Shown here: positions 58,131-64,000 of the stretch, piece after piece
Layout of the letters: every line of letters starts with the position of its first letter
How positions within the stretch are numbered: the stretch's first letter is position 1
Program-made: the position numbers and the translations under genes
Source of the DNA: JAAYDI01 sp052034005
GTDB lineage: Bacteria > Planctomycetota > Planctomycetia > Pirellulales > Pirellulaceae
Direction of reading: 5' to 3'
Assembly (NCBI GenBank): GCA_052034005.1
Contig: JBPOJB010000023.1
Coordinates: 62,001 to 126,000 of the forward strand
DNA: 64,000 nucleotides
Notes under the pieces: model-generated
Databases searched by the model: none
What the model was told of the DNA's origin: nothing
The model's input: the letters and a program-made list of their open reading frames with translations, nothing else

Positions 58131-59189
58131 ATGCCATTGCCCAACATCGTCGGTCATGATCAGGTCTTTGACAGGTTCCGCCGCGCACTGGCACATGGGC
58201 GGCTGGCCAGCACGTTCCTGTTCGTCGGGCCACCGGGGATCGGCAAATGGACGACCGCCCTGCGACTGGCCCAGGCCCTGCTGTGCGAATCCCATGCGCC
58301 GGAAGTGCTGGAGGCCTGCCAGACCTGTCCCGGATGTCAGCAGGTGGCGGCCCAGACCCACCCCGACCTGCTGTTGGTCCGCAAACCGGACGACAAGAGC
58401 TCCATCCCCGTCGAGTCGTTCATCGGGGACAGGGAGCACCGGATGCAGGAGGGGTTGTGCCGTGACATCGCGCTCAAGCCGTTCTACGGCCGGCGCAAGA
58501 TCGCCATCATCGACGACGCGGACTACCTGAACCAGGAAAGCGCCAACTGCCTGCTCAAGACGTTGGAAGAGCCGCCCGCCAACTCGCTGATCATCCTGAT
58601 CGGCACCAGCCTGCTGCGCCAGCTCCCGACGATCCGATCGCGCTGCCAGGTGGTCCGGTTCCAGCCGTTGACCGACGCGCAGGTGGCGACGCTGTTGAGC
58701 GATCTGGGGACCCTGGACGACCCCCAACGGATCGAAATGCTCGCGGCGCGCGCAGGCGGCAGCATGCAGCGCGCACTTGAGCTGTCCGACCCGGACGTGG
58801 ATGCCGCGCGGGAGCCGCTGCTGCAACAGCTCGTCCAGCGGGACATCGACACCGTGGCACTGATCCAGTACCTGCACAAGGTCGTGGAAGCGGCTGGCAA
58901 GGACGCCCCGCCGCGGCGTGCACGGCTCCGACAGCTGGTGCTCGAAGCGGCCGAGTTCTACCGGCACCTCATGCGGCAACTCGTCGGGGCCACGCTGGGA
59001 GGAGAGGGCGTAGCCGACCCGTTCGTCACGGCGGCCGCCGACCAGTGGGCAGGCCGGGCTTACGCCGCCTCGCGCTGCCTGGAGCGCTGCCTGACCGCCC
59101 TGGGCGACATCGACGCCAATGCCAACGTGGCGACGGTCACGGCTGCCTGGATCGATGATCTGGGACAACTGTCCCTGCCGTCGAACTGA
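58131..59189 (+). CDS. holB: DNA polymerase III delta-prime subunit
   Basis: This is a 352-residue clamp-loader subunit. It has a P-loop-like GPPGIGKW (Trp replaces Ser/Thr, so ATP binding may be poor, as in many delta-prime proteins). It also has a zinc module with cysteines in LLCES and EACQTCPGC, and the Walker B/sensor region IIDDADYLNQESANCLLKTLEEPPANS. The arginine finger RSRCQ follows. The C-terminal ~120 residues are helical, as expected for the collar domain. It overlaps no neighbour and starts 8 nt after tmk, with GTAGGTGGCGGC upstream. Confidence 0.93.
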   Translation: MPLPNIVGHDQVFDRFRRALAHGRLASTFLFVGPPGIGKWTTALRLAQALLCESHAPEVLEACQTCPGCQQVAAQTHPDLLLVRKPDDKSSIPVESFIGDREHRMQEGLCRDIALKPFYGRRKIAIIDDADYLNQESANCLLKTLEEPPANSLIILIGTSLLRQLPTIRSRCQVVRFQPLTDAQVATLLSDLGTLDDPQRIEMLAARAGGSMQRALELSDPDVDAAREPLLQQLVQRDIDTVALIQYLHKVVEAAGKDAPPRRARLRQLVLEAAEFYRHLMRQLVGATLGGEGVADPFVTAAADQWAGRAYAASRCLERCLTALGDIDANANVATVTAAWIDDLGQLSLPSN

Positions 59190-59851
59190 CCTTTTTCACG
59201 CTCACAAAGTGTCCAGGTGACCGCCTTCACCCGCGATCGCACCCCATGCTACGGGCAGTCCGGCCCCGGCCGGCAGGCCACCCGATCGACGCCCACTGGC
59301 CTCCGCCACGCGAAAAGGCCAACCAGAGACTATCATCCGGGTCGAATGCCGACCTGCGGCACAACGCGGATAGATTCTCCCTTATCGCAACGCAACGGCG
59401 AATCGTTTCGCGGTCGACCTTAGCCACGATCACTGACCGGCCGGACCGGACTCGAGGCACTTGATGCGGCAGGCATGAGACCGCTCACCAGCTCCGTGGC
59501 CGCACAGATTGCCTCACCCGATCGGGCGGCCTCGGGCCGGTACCCCAGTCCCAGCCAAGGGCGTGAAAACCGGCGGAATTTTGCTTGACATCCCAGCTAC
59601 AACGGTGAATAATCGCTTGTTTTGCAGTTGGTACGAGTCTTGGCGGTCGCCTTCTAGACTATTCCCACCGAGAAAACGGGGCGACGTCCAGCGCCTTTCG
59701 CAGTCTGCCGAGGATGGTTCAGCCGAAGCTTCATGGCGGTGGCTGCGCATGCGATGCCTGATCACCCGAGGTGGTCCGTTGTCGTCCCCGCAGCGACAGG
59801 CCATCCGGGTAGGACCCTAAACGACCACTCAGTATCCGAGGGTGTGATTCG
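59190..59851. other. Regulatory intergenic region with long leader
   Basis: These 662 bases are markedly AT-richer than the flanks. The one outstanding feature is a near-consensus promoter at 59585-59613 whose transcript would run ~230 nt before the first ATG at 59852. A 103-codon frame (59509-59820) has no support. A short TGTCG/CGACA hairpin (near 59780) is seen in the leader. Nothing was recognised in 59190-59580. Confidence 0.5.
59585..59613 (+). promoter_or_regulatory. Near-consensus sigma-70 promoter
   Basis: TTGACA (59585-59590), a 17-nt spacer, and AATAAT (59608-59613; 5 of 6). This is among the two best promoters in the window. Transcription would start near 59620 and give a 5' leader of about 230 nt for the small gene at 59852, or a separate small RNA. 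Confidence 0.6.
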
Positions 59852-60079
59852 ATGCGCAAAGTGAGCAACGTGTTCGAGGCAATTCTCAAATATGGCCACG
59901 ATGAGGACTTCGCGCCGTCGGCGGAGTCCGCGGATTTCCGACCCACCGACGCACCAGCCGGTTCGCAGGCGAAGATTGATGTGCTGCGTCGTCGTGTGGA
60001 GTTGGGTTTGCCTCTCTGGCACGAAGACGACCGGCACGACTACAGCGGGCTGACGGGCGCTGTACGACCGCGCGACTGA
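59852..60079 (+). CDS. Small conserved planctomycete protein
   Basis: This is a 75-residue protein with GAGGG about 9 nt before the ATG. It has an N-terminal helix (RKVSNVFEAILKYGHDED), a polar linker, and a well-defined C terminus: AKIDVLRRRVELGLPLWHEDDRHDYSGLTGAVRPRD. That ending (LRRRxELGLPLWHxxDRxDYxGL) looks like a conserved module of small planctomycete proteins. No enzymatic motif. It has its own strong promoter and a long leader. Function unknown; the Trp-His-rich turn could be a protein-contact site. Confidence 0.75.
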   Translation: MRKVSNVFEAILKYGHDEDFAPSAESADFRPTDAPAGSQAKIDVLRRRVELGLPLWHEDDRHDYSGLTGAVRPRD

Positions 60080-60160
60080 AACCCGGCGGTCATTCTTCTC
60101 CCACAGGTCGTCACCGGACCGGCGCCGGTGTGGGCACGTCTCCCAACCCGCGGCCTGACT

Positions 60161-60186
60161 GTGGGCGGGTTTCTCGACCCGCCCAC
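60161..60186. repeat. Perfect 10-bp inverted repeat
   Basis: GTGGGCGGGT, loop TTCTCG, ACCCGCCCAC. It lies 82 nt after the small gene's stop, without a T-run on the plus strand. On the minus strand it follows the csrA terminator. It could back up termination on either strand or stabilise a transcript 3' end. Confidence 0.5.
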
Positions 60187-60209
60187 GCGACCGACTCCAG
60201 GCCTTCCGC

Positions 60210-60257
60210 AAAAAAAACCCGGGCCGGGCCGATCAACTAAGCGGCCACGAGCCCGGT
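60210..60257 (-). terminator. Rho-independent terminator of csrA
   Basis: On the minus strand, ACCGGGC and TGGCCG (60257-60244) pair with CGGCC and GCCCGGG (60230-60218), with one bulge and a ~10-nt loop, and are followed by eight T residues (60217-60210). This is a classical GC-stem plus T-run structure, about 65 nt after the csrA stop. Confidence 0.65.
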
Positions 60258-60321
60258 GTTGAATCGCTGCGCGCGGGCCAAGCGGCTGTGCTGGTAAGCG
60301 GCGCCGGCCCGCCGCCGAGGC

Positions 60322-60507
60322 TCACATGGCGGCAATGGTCACCTGCTCCTGAGCCGCACGCGGCTCCAACTCCTCACGCAATACCAGCACGTCGGGCGGT
60401 GCCTCGATGCCCAACCGCACCTTGTCCCCCGAGACCCGGACGACCGTCACCACAATCGATCCGCCCAGCCTGATCCGTTCGCTCTCCCGCCGCGATAGTA
60501 CGAGCAT
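60322..60507 (-). CDS. csrA: Carbon storage regulator CsrA
   Basis: This is a 61-residue RNA-binding regulator that represses or stabilises target mRNAs through GGA motifs. ATG 60507 has GGAGG 8 nt upstream. MLVLSRRESERIRLGG, VRVSGDKVRLGIEAPPDVLVLREEL are the standard CsrA core, including the key C-terminal arginine (in VLREEL). A near-consensus promoter and a strong terminator flank it, so it is a monocistronic unit. The GGAGG of its own leader is itself a possible CsrA target, allowing autoregulation (inference). No FliW gene is seen nearby. Confidence 0.95.
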   Translation of the reverse strand: MLVLSRRESERIRLGGSIVVTVVRVSGDKVRLGIEAPPDVLVLREELEPRAAQEQVTIAAM

Positions 60508-60549
60508 ATCCCAAACCTCCCTGATGGTGATCAATTGACTACTAGTGGA

Positions 60550-60578
60550 ATTATGTACACGCATCCTGCGCGTGTCAA
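60550..60578 (-). promoter_or_regulatory. Near-consensus sigma-70 promoter of csrA
   Basis: On the minus strand a perfect TTGACA (60578-60573), a 17-nt spacer, and CATAAT (60555-60550; 5 of 6). Transcription would start near 60542, giving a leader of about 35 nt that includes the GGAGG site. Confidence 0.65.
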
Positions 60579-60666
60579 GACCGAATGCCGGGCGGCTGGC
60601 CCACAAGGACACGCCTGGTTCCACCCGGTCGCACACAACTGCCCCTAGCGCGGCAACCCGCACTGG

Positions 60667-60963
60667 TTACGCGGCCAGCGGAACCAGGCTGGGTGCCTGC
60701 ATCAACTGCGCTCGCTCAATCCGTTCTCCCGTGGGACCGTAAAACAGGACGGAGTTTCGATCGGTTTCCCAAATCGCCGTGAACTTCACCGCGCGCGGTC
60801 CGTGCAGGCAGAAGTACAATCCGCAGGGCCGGTTACCGCGGACAAGAACCCGCTCCGTCATCACGTAAACATTGACTTCCAGCTCATTCTTCTCACAGAT
60901 CGTCTCGTGGACGTAGGCGCGTAAGTCATCAAGGTCGTTGATTCGTGGGGAATCATCCAACAT
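60667..60963 (-). CDS. Small conserved planctomycete protein upstream of csrA
   Basis: This is a 98-residue protein. It begins MLDDSPRINDLDDLRAYVHETICEKNELE, continues VYVMTERVLVRGNRPCGLYFCLHGPRAV, and has KFTAIWETDRNSVLFYGPTGER. The combination 'MTERVLVRGxRPCGLYFCLHGPR' and 'IWETDRN' looks like a conserved planctomycete family. It is predicted cytoplasmic, mixed alpha/beta. An AAGGAG lies 12 nt before the ATG, a little far. It sits upstream of csrA on the same strand, but csrA has its own promoter between the two. Function unknown. Confidence 0.75.
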   Translation of the reverse strand: MLDDSPRINDLDDLRAYVHETICEKNELEVNVYVMTERVLVRGNRPCGLYFCLHGPRAVKFTAIWETDRNSVLFYGPTGERIERAQLMQAPSLVPLAA

Positions 60964-61121
60964 GGTGGGTAGTGGCTCCTTGCCGAAATTGCGTGACTGG
61001 AAAGAATCGGGAACGTAGCGTACCCAGATAACATAGAGAGAATGTCAGCAGAAGATACTATCGGCAAGATAGAAAGAATATCTTCGCGTCATGTTGGATA
61101 AGTCGCACGTTTCCGGGCACG

Positions 61122-62072
61122 TCAATCCGTCACGGACTCGCGCGCATAACGATCGAAGCGTTCGGCGATCCGCGCGGCCTGGTAGTCTCCGGCATGTAAG
61201 ATCACGCGATAATAGAGCGAGAACGATTCACCGGCTTTGAGTTCCAGCGCGCCGTCGGCGTCGGGCGTGCCGAGGAACTCGCGCAGGCCAAACGGATTGG
61301 CGGCAAACAGTCCGTATTCGCGGACATGCCAGTAGGTCGGATAGCGGAAACTGTGCGGGTGATTGAGGATCGCGACTCCGACCAGTTCGCCGTCCACCGG
61401 CCCGGAATAATCCACCCAAGCGGCCCGTTTCCCCCACGCCTGCCCGTTCGTAAGACCCTCACTGTTGACGATCCGGCCCCCGGCTTCCTCATCGACGGGA
61501 AGGGACGATGCGAGGCGCAGGCCGAAGGAACCCTCTTTCGTGTCGCCGAAGACGACCCGCTCCTGGACGGCCGTCACGGTCACGCGAAAATCGATCCATC
61601 GGACGTCGGCGTCCGCGCCGAAGACGAGGGTGCGTTGATCCTCGCAAAACACGTCGCCATTAGGTGCTCTCCAGGCATTTCGGGTCGCGATAACGGCCTG
61701 GTCGCCGCCGGTGAGCGTCAGGAATTCCAGGTGGTCGATCTGACCATGGCCGTCCGATTCCGCCCAGAAGCTGACGCCATTGACATCGCCGTGATCGAAC
61801 CAGAAGGATCGCTGGTGAACGTGATCGCGCTTTTCCGATCCGCGGGCAGGGCGCATCGGGAAGCCGCGTGTCATCTCCTTGCCGGTCGGTCCAACGACCG
61901 GCCACAGGATGGGTTTCGCGCCCGATTTGAGGATGTAGCGGGTGACGAGTTGACCGTCGCATCGCACGGTCACGCCTTCGTCATCCTTATCGAGCGTCCA
62001 TTGGGCGGCGGGGGTGGTTGGCGTCACGAGGAGGGCCAGCAGGGCTGAGGTGGCAACAAGTGCGTGTGACAT
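61122..62072 (-). CDS. PmoA-like (DUF6807) secreted protein
   Basis: This is a 316-residue protein with a signal peptide (LVATSALLALLVTPTTPAAQ). Features of DUF6807, often annotated 'methane oxygenase PmoA' although it is unrelated to particulate methane monooxygenase, include MRPARGSEKRDHVHQRSFWFDHGDVNG, WAESDGHGQIDHLEF, SFGLRLASSLPVD, and a late DYSGPVDGELVGVAILNHPHSFRYPTYWHVREYGLFAANPFG. The His/Asp-rich clusters suggest a metal or sugar site. Such proteins are common in planctomycetes and Verrucomicrobia near sugar and sulfatase genes; here it is alone. Confidence 0.85.
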   Translation of the reverse strand: MSHALVATSALLALLVTPTTPAAQWTLDKDDEGVTVRCDGQLVTRYILKSGAKPILWPVVGPTGKEMTRGFPMRPARGSEKRDHVHQRSFWFDHGDVNGVSFWAESDGHGQIDHLEFLTLTGGDQAVIATRNAWRAPNGDVFCEDQRTLVFGADADVRWIDFRVTVTAVQERVVFGDTKEGSFGLRLASSLPVDEEAGGRIVNSEGLTNGQAWGKRAAWVDYSGPVDGELVGVAILNHPHSFRYPTYWHVREYGLFAANPFGLREFLGTPDADGALELKAGESFSLYYRVILHAGDYQAARIAERFDRYARESVTD

Positions 62073-62264
62073 TCGGAGGGTTCCTCATCGGAGGGTTAAT
62101 CTGGATGGCCGCCGCGAGGGTGAGGGCAGACTCTGACCGCCATCCTACCTCGGCTCCGAAGGCCCACCAAGAGCCCGGAGGTCGCGTGAGCGGGGGGGTA
62201 GCGGACAGAAGGCCTCTGATTCCAGCCCGAACGCCCACCGTGGCGTGCCCAGGCGTGCCCGTCC

Positions 62265-63044
62265 CTATGGGGCCGTGTCGGGCGTGGCGTCCGGCAGCCG
62301 GAAGTACTCACGAACCGTCACGTCCGTGAAGTCCGCCAGGCACGCGCCGACACGATCGATCTGCTTGCGATCGGTCTGCGACAGGCACCAGTTGGCCAGA
62401 TGCTGGCTGCGCAGCACCTGCTTCCTGTCGGTCAACCCGTGCTTCTGCACGATGGTCCGCTCAATCGTCTTGGGCACTAGGCCGCGCGAGGCCAAGGCCG
62501 CATTGAGCCGGATGCGTGCAAAGGGTGGTGGGTTCCCCTGCCGCATCGCGTTGAGCCGCGCGTACCAATCGGCAAACTGCTGATACTCGCCCGCCATCTC
62601 CGCGGTTTTCGGCGTGATCCCTTCCGCCCGGTAGGTCATGCGGCCATTGGATAGCGCGATCCAGCCGTCGGCCTCCTCGGTCGTCTTCATCTGTTCGCCG
62701 AGCAGGAATTCGCGATTGCCTTCGGCCAGCTGGGCCTTCATTTCGGCCACGTACGTGAGAATGTCCCCATCGAGCGACAACTGGGTCTTCACCTTCCGTT
62801 GCGGGTCGAGCAATACGAGTCGGTTCCGGCTCCGGTCGAAGACCGTGATCTCCTGCGCGCCGGTGAGCAGGAAATCGTAGACCACTCCCTCCGCGAAGAT
62901 CGTCCGCGTCTGCACGGCGGGGTCTCGCGCACCGTTGACGAACACATCCGTTTCCACGCGGAACTCGCTGGCCATGCAACACCACGGGAACCCACTACCG
63001 CCCAGGAGTATCAGACCACTGAGGATGAATCGCATCGAGCGCAT
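62265..63044 (-). CDS. Secreted hypothetical protein
   Basis: This is a 259-residue protein with a signal peptide (MRSMRFILSGLILLGGSGFPWCCMAS). The rest is beta-rich early on (EFRVETDVFVNGARDPAVQTRTIFAEGVVYDFLLTGAQ, FDRSRNRLVLLDPQRKVKTQL) and helical later (MKAQLAEGNREFLLGEQMKTTEEADGW). The early beta part is reminiscent of LolA-like proteins in outline only. No catalytic motif. It is read from the minus strand 193 nt upstream of the PmoA-like gene, and the gene starts face the UDP-sugar gene. Function unknown. Confidence 0.75.
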   Translation of the reverse strand: MRSMRFILSGLILLGGSGFPWCCMASEFRVETDVFVNGARDPAVQTRTIFAEGVVYDFLLTGAQEITVFDRSRNRLVLLDPQRKVKTQLSLDGDILTYVAEMKAQLAEGNREFLLGEQMKTTEEADGWIALSNGRMTYRAEGITPKTAEMAGEYQQFADWYARLNAMRQGNPPPFARIRLNAALASRGLVPKTIERTIVQKHGLTDRKQVLRSQHLANWCLSQTDRKQIDRVGACLADFTDVTVREYFRLPDATPDTAP

Positions 63045-63152
63045 GGGACGCGTCCTTGCCGTGAGATGAGATCAACACCGAATCGCCCGCTCCGCGGGTA
63101 ATTTGCGGAGAATACCGCACGTGGCCACCCTGTGTCCACGGCAGTTCGCCGC

Positions 63153-63184
63153 ACCCGGACCCCCGGACCCCGGGACCCCGGGGA
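63153..63184. repeat. CCGGACCCC-type low-complexity array
   Basis: A run built from ACCCGGAC/CCCCGGAC/CCCGGGAC/CCCCGGGG-like units in the leader of the UDP-sugar enzyme gene. It is a simple GC-rich repeat with palindromic CCCGGG centres; likely to be prone to slippage or structure. Confidence 0.45.
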
Positions 63185-63238
63185 ACGCGGCAGCCCGGCG
63201 GCGCCCCGCGCTGGGGATGGGCCCGACCGGCCGCCAAC

Positions 63239-63267
63239 TTGCCACCCGCGGGGCGGTGGCATATCTT
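63239..63267 (+). promoter_or_regulatory. Candidate promoter of the UDP-glucuronate decarboxylase gene
   Basis: TTGCCA (63239-63244; 5 of 6), a 17-nt spacer, and TATCTT (63262-63267; 4 of 6). The spacer carries the hairpin GCCACC/GGTGGC. Transcription would start near 63274 and give a leader of about 58 nt. Confidence 0.45.
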
Positions 63268-63331
63268 GGTTCCCGACGCACAGCGCCGACCTCCACAGGG
63301 CTCAGAAAATCAGAAAAAAGGTGGGACGGAC

Positions 63332-64000
63332 ATGTTGAAGCTCAAGCGGATTCTGGTGACCGGCGGGGCGGGCTTTCTCGGGTCTCACCTCTGCGAGCGG
63401 ATGGTGGAGGCGGGGCACGACGTGATCTGCCTGGACAATTTCTTCACCAGCCAGAAGAGCAACGTGGCCCACCTGCTGGGCGAGCCCAACTTCGAGCTGA
63501 TCCGCCACGACATCACCACCCCCATCTGGCTGGAGGTGGACCAGATCTACAACCTGGCCTGCCCGGCCGCGCCCGGGCACTACCAGTTCAACCCGATCAA
63601 GACGGTCAAGACGTCGGTCATGGGCGCCATCATCACGCTGGGGATGGCCAAGCGGTGCCGCGCCCGGATTCTGCAGGCGTCGACGAGCGAGGTCTACGGC
63701 GACCCGGAAGTACACCCGCAACCGGAATCCTATCGGGGCAATGTGAACCCGATCGGGCCGCGGGCCTGTTACGACGAGGGGAAGCGCGCGGCGGAAACGC
63801 TGTTCATGGACTACCACCGCATGAATCGCGTCGACATCCGCATCGCGCGGATCTTCAACACCTACGGCCCCCGGATGCATCCGTTTGACGGCCGCGTCGT
63901 GTCGAATTTCATCCGGCAGGCGCTGCAAGGCGATGACCTGACGATCTTCGGCGACGGGCGGCAGACCCGTTCCTTCTGCTACCGCGACGACCTGGTCGAA
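63332..64000 (+). CDS. UDP-glucuronate decarboxylase-like SDR enzyme (3' end outside window)
   Basis: The reading frame from ATG 63332 stays open to the window edge (223 codons). GGTGGGACGGAC precedes the ATG. The Rossmann motif is LVTGGAGFLGSHLCER, followed by DNFFTSQKSNVAHLLG, and the UXS-type signature NLACPAAPGHYQFNPIKTVKTSVMGA. Also visible are STSEVYGDP, and the catalytic YxxxK in ACYDEGKRAAETLF with RIFNTYGPRM. This matches UDP-xylose synthase/UDP-glucuronate decarboxylase and related dTDP-sugar epimerase/dehydratases. Expected product: UDP-xylose for envelope or exopolysaccharide synthesis. Confidence 0.92.
   Translation, partial: MLKLKRILVTGGAGFLGSHLCERMVEAGHDVICLDNFFTSQKSNVAHLLGEPNFELIRHDITTPIWLEVDQIYNLACPAAPGHYQFNPIKTVKTSVMGAIITLGMAKRCRARILQASTSEVYGDPEVHPQPESYRGNVNPIGPRACYDEGKRAAETLFMDYHRMNRVDIRIARIFNTYGPRMHPFDGRVVSNFIRQALQGDDLTIFGDGRQTRSFCYRDDLVE

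Noticed and set aside
59509..59820. 103-codon plus-strand frame across the strong promoter
   Set aside because: It has no ribosome-binding site, no recognisable domain, and starts upstream of the promoter that would need to transcribe it.
60080..60321. Possible tRNA or small RNA between the small gene and csrA
   Set aside because: The hairpins seen are explained by the csrA terminator and one extra stem; no cloverleaf or anticodon arm could be drawn.

Overview
This is about 64 kb of GC-rich bacterial chromosome, most likely from a member of the Planctomycetota. The evidence is a TIGR03009-type secreted protein, a membrane serine/threonine kinase with an HCD catalytic loop, a vWA/MoxR/DUF58 membrane cluster, an NfeD/FloA operon, a PmoA-like (DUF6807) secreted protein, many signal-peptide-bearing proteins of unknown function, and several tiny conserved proteins of planctomycete type. 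The class cannot be fixed from the sequence. I saw no rRNA, tRNA, CRISPR array, prophage or intact insertion sequence. The window cuts a gene at each end: the kinase on the left and a UDP-glucuronate decarboxylase-like enzyme on the right.

Layout. 0-5 kb: a minus-strand pair, a large secreted protein followed by the receptor-like kinase. 5-9.5 kb: lysS, then a LolC/E-type permease and a LolD-type ATPase that overlap by 8 nt (lipoprotein release). 9.5-14.5 kb: a branched-chain aminotransferase, a Tat-exported DUF362 protein and a large secreted glycosidase-like protein. 14.6-18.1 kb (minus): a DUF481 outer-membrane protein, a small unknown, rpiB, and a TsaC-YwlE fusion gene. 18.3-26.5 kb: an NHL-propeller lipoprotein, then a four-gene double-vWA / MoxR / DUF58 / BatA-like cluster. 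27-34 kb (minus): a YjhG/YagF D-xylonate dehydratase, an HDOD protein with a degenerate GGDEF-like tail, a 28-residue COX24/bS22-like basic protein, a stand-alone receiver domain and a hydroxyisobutyrate-dehydrogenase-like enzyme. 33-37.3 kb (minus): long NfeD with tandem ClpP-like domains, short NfeD, FloA and a small partner. 37.6-41.5 kb (minus): a TIGR03009 protein, a zinc-ribbon/TerB-like protein and arginine decarboxylase. 41.8-45.5 kb (plus): an unknown, ispD, tyrS and an anchored unknown. 45.5-49.6 kb (minus): a LigD-phosphoesterase-like protein, a DUF11-repeat lipoprotein and a thioredoxin-like/CAP-like protein. 49.9-54.8 kb (plus): two unknowns and a TolC-type lipoprotein. 54.9-57.4 kb (minus): a HEAT-repeat protein and a secreted unknown. 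57.5-59.2 kb (plus): tmk and the DNA polymerase III delta-prime gene. 59.2-61 kb: a regulatory stretch with a strong promoter and long leader, a small conserved gene, csrA with its own promoter and terminator, and another small conserved gene. 61-64 kb: a PmoA-like secreted protein, a secreted unknown, and the truncated UDP-sugar decarboxylase.

Most of the window is ordinary housekeeping plus envelope biology. The items most worth following are the TsaC/arginine-phosphatase fusion next to rpiB, the unannotatably small COX24/bS22-like gene, the strong promoter with a roughly 230-nt leader at 59.6 kb, the csrA locus, the two-ClpP-domain NfeD operon, and a 27-nt-spaced CCGATT repeat ahead of the TolC-type gene. 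I did not see a clear-cut new defence or mobile system.
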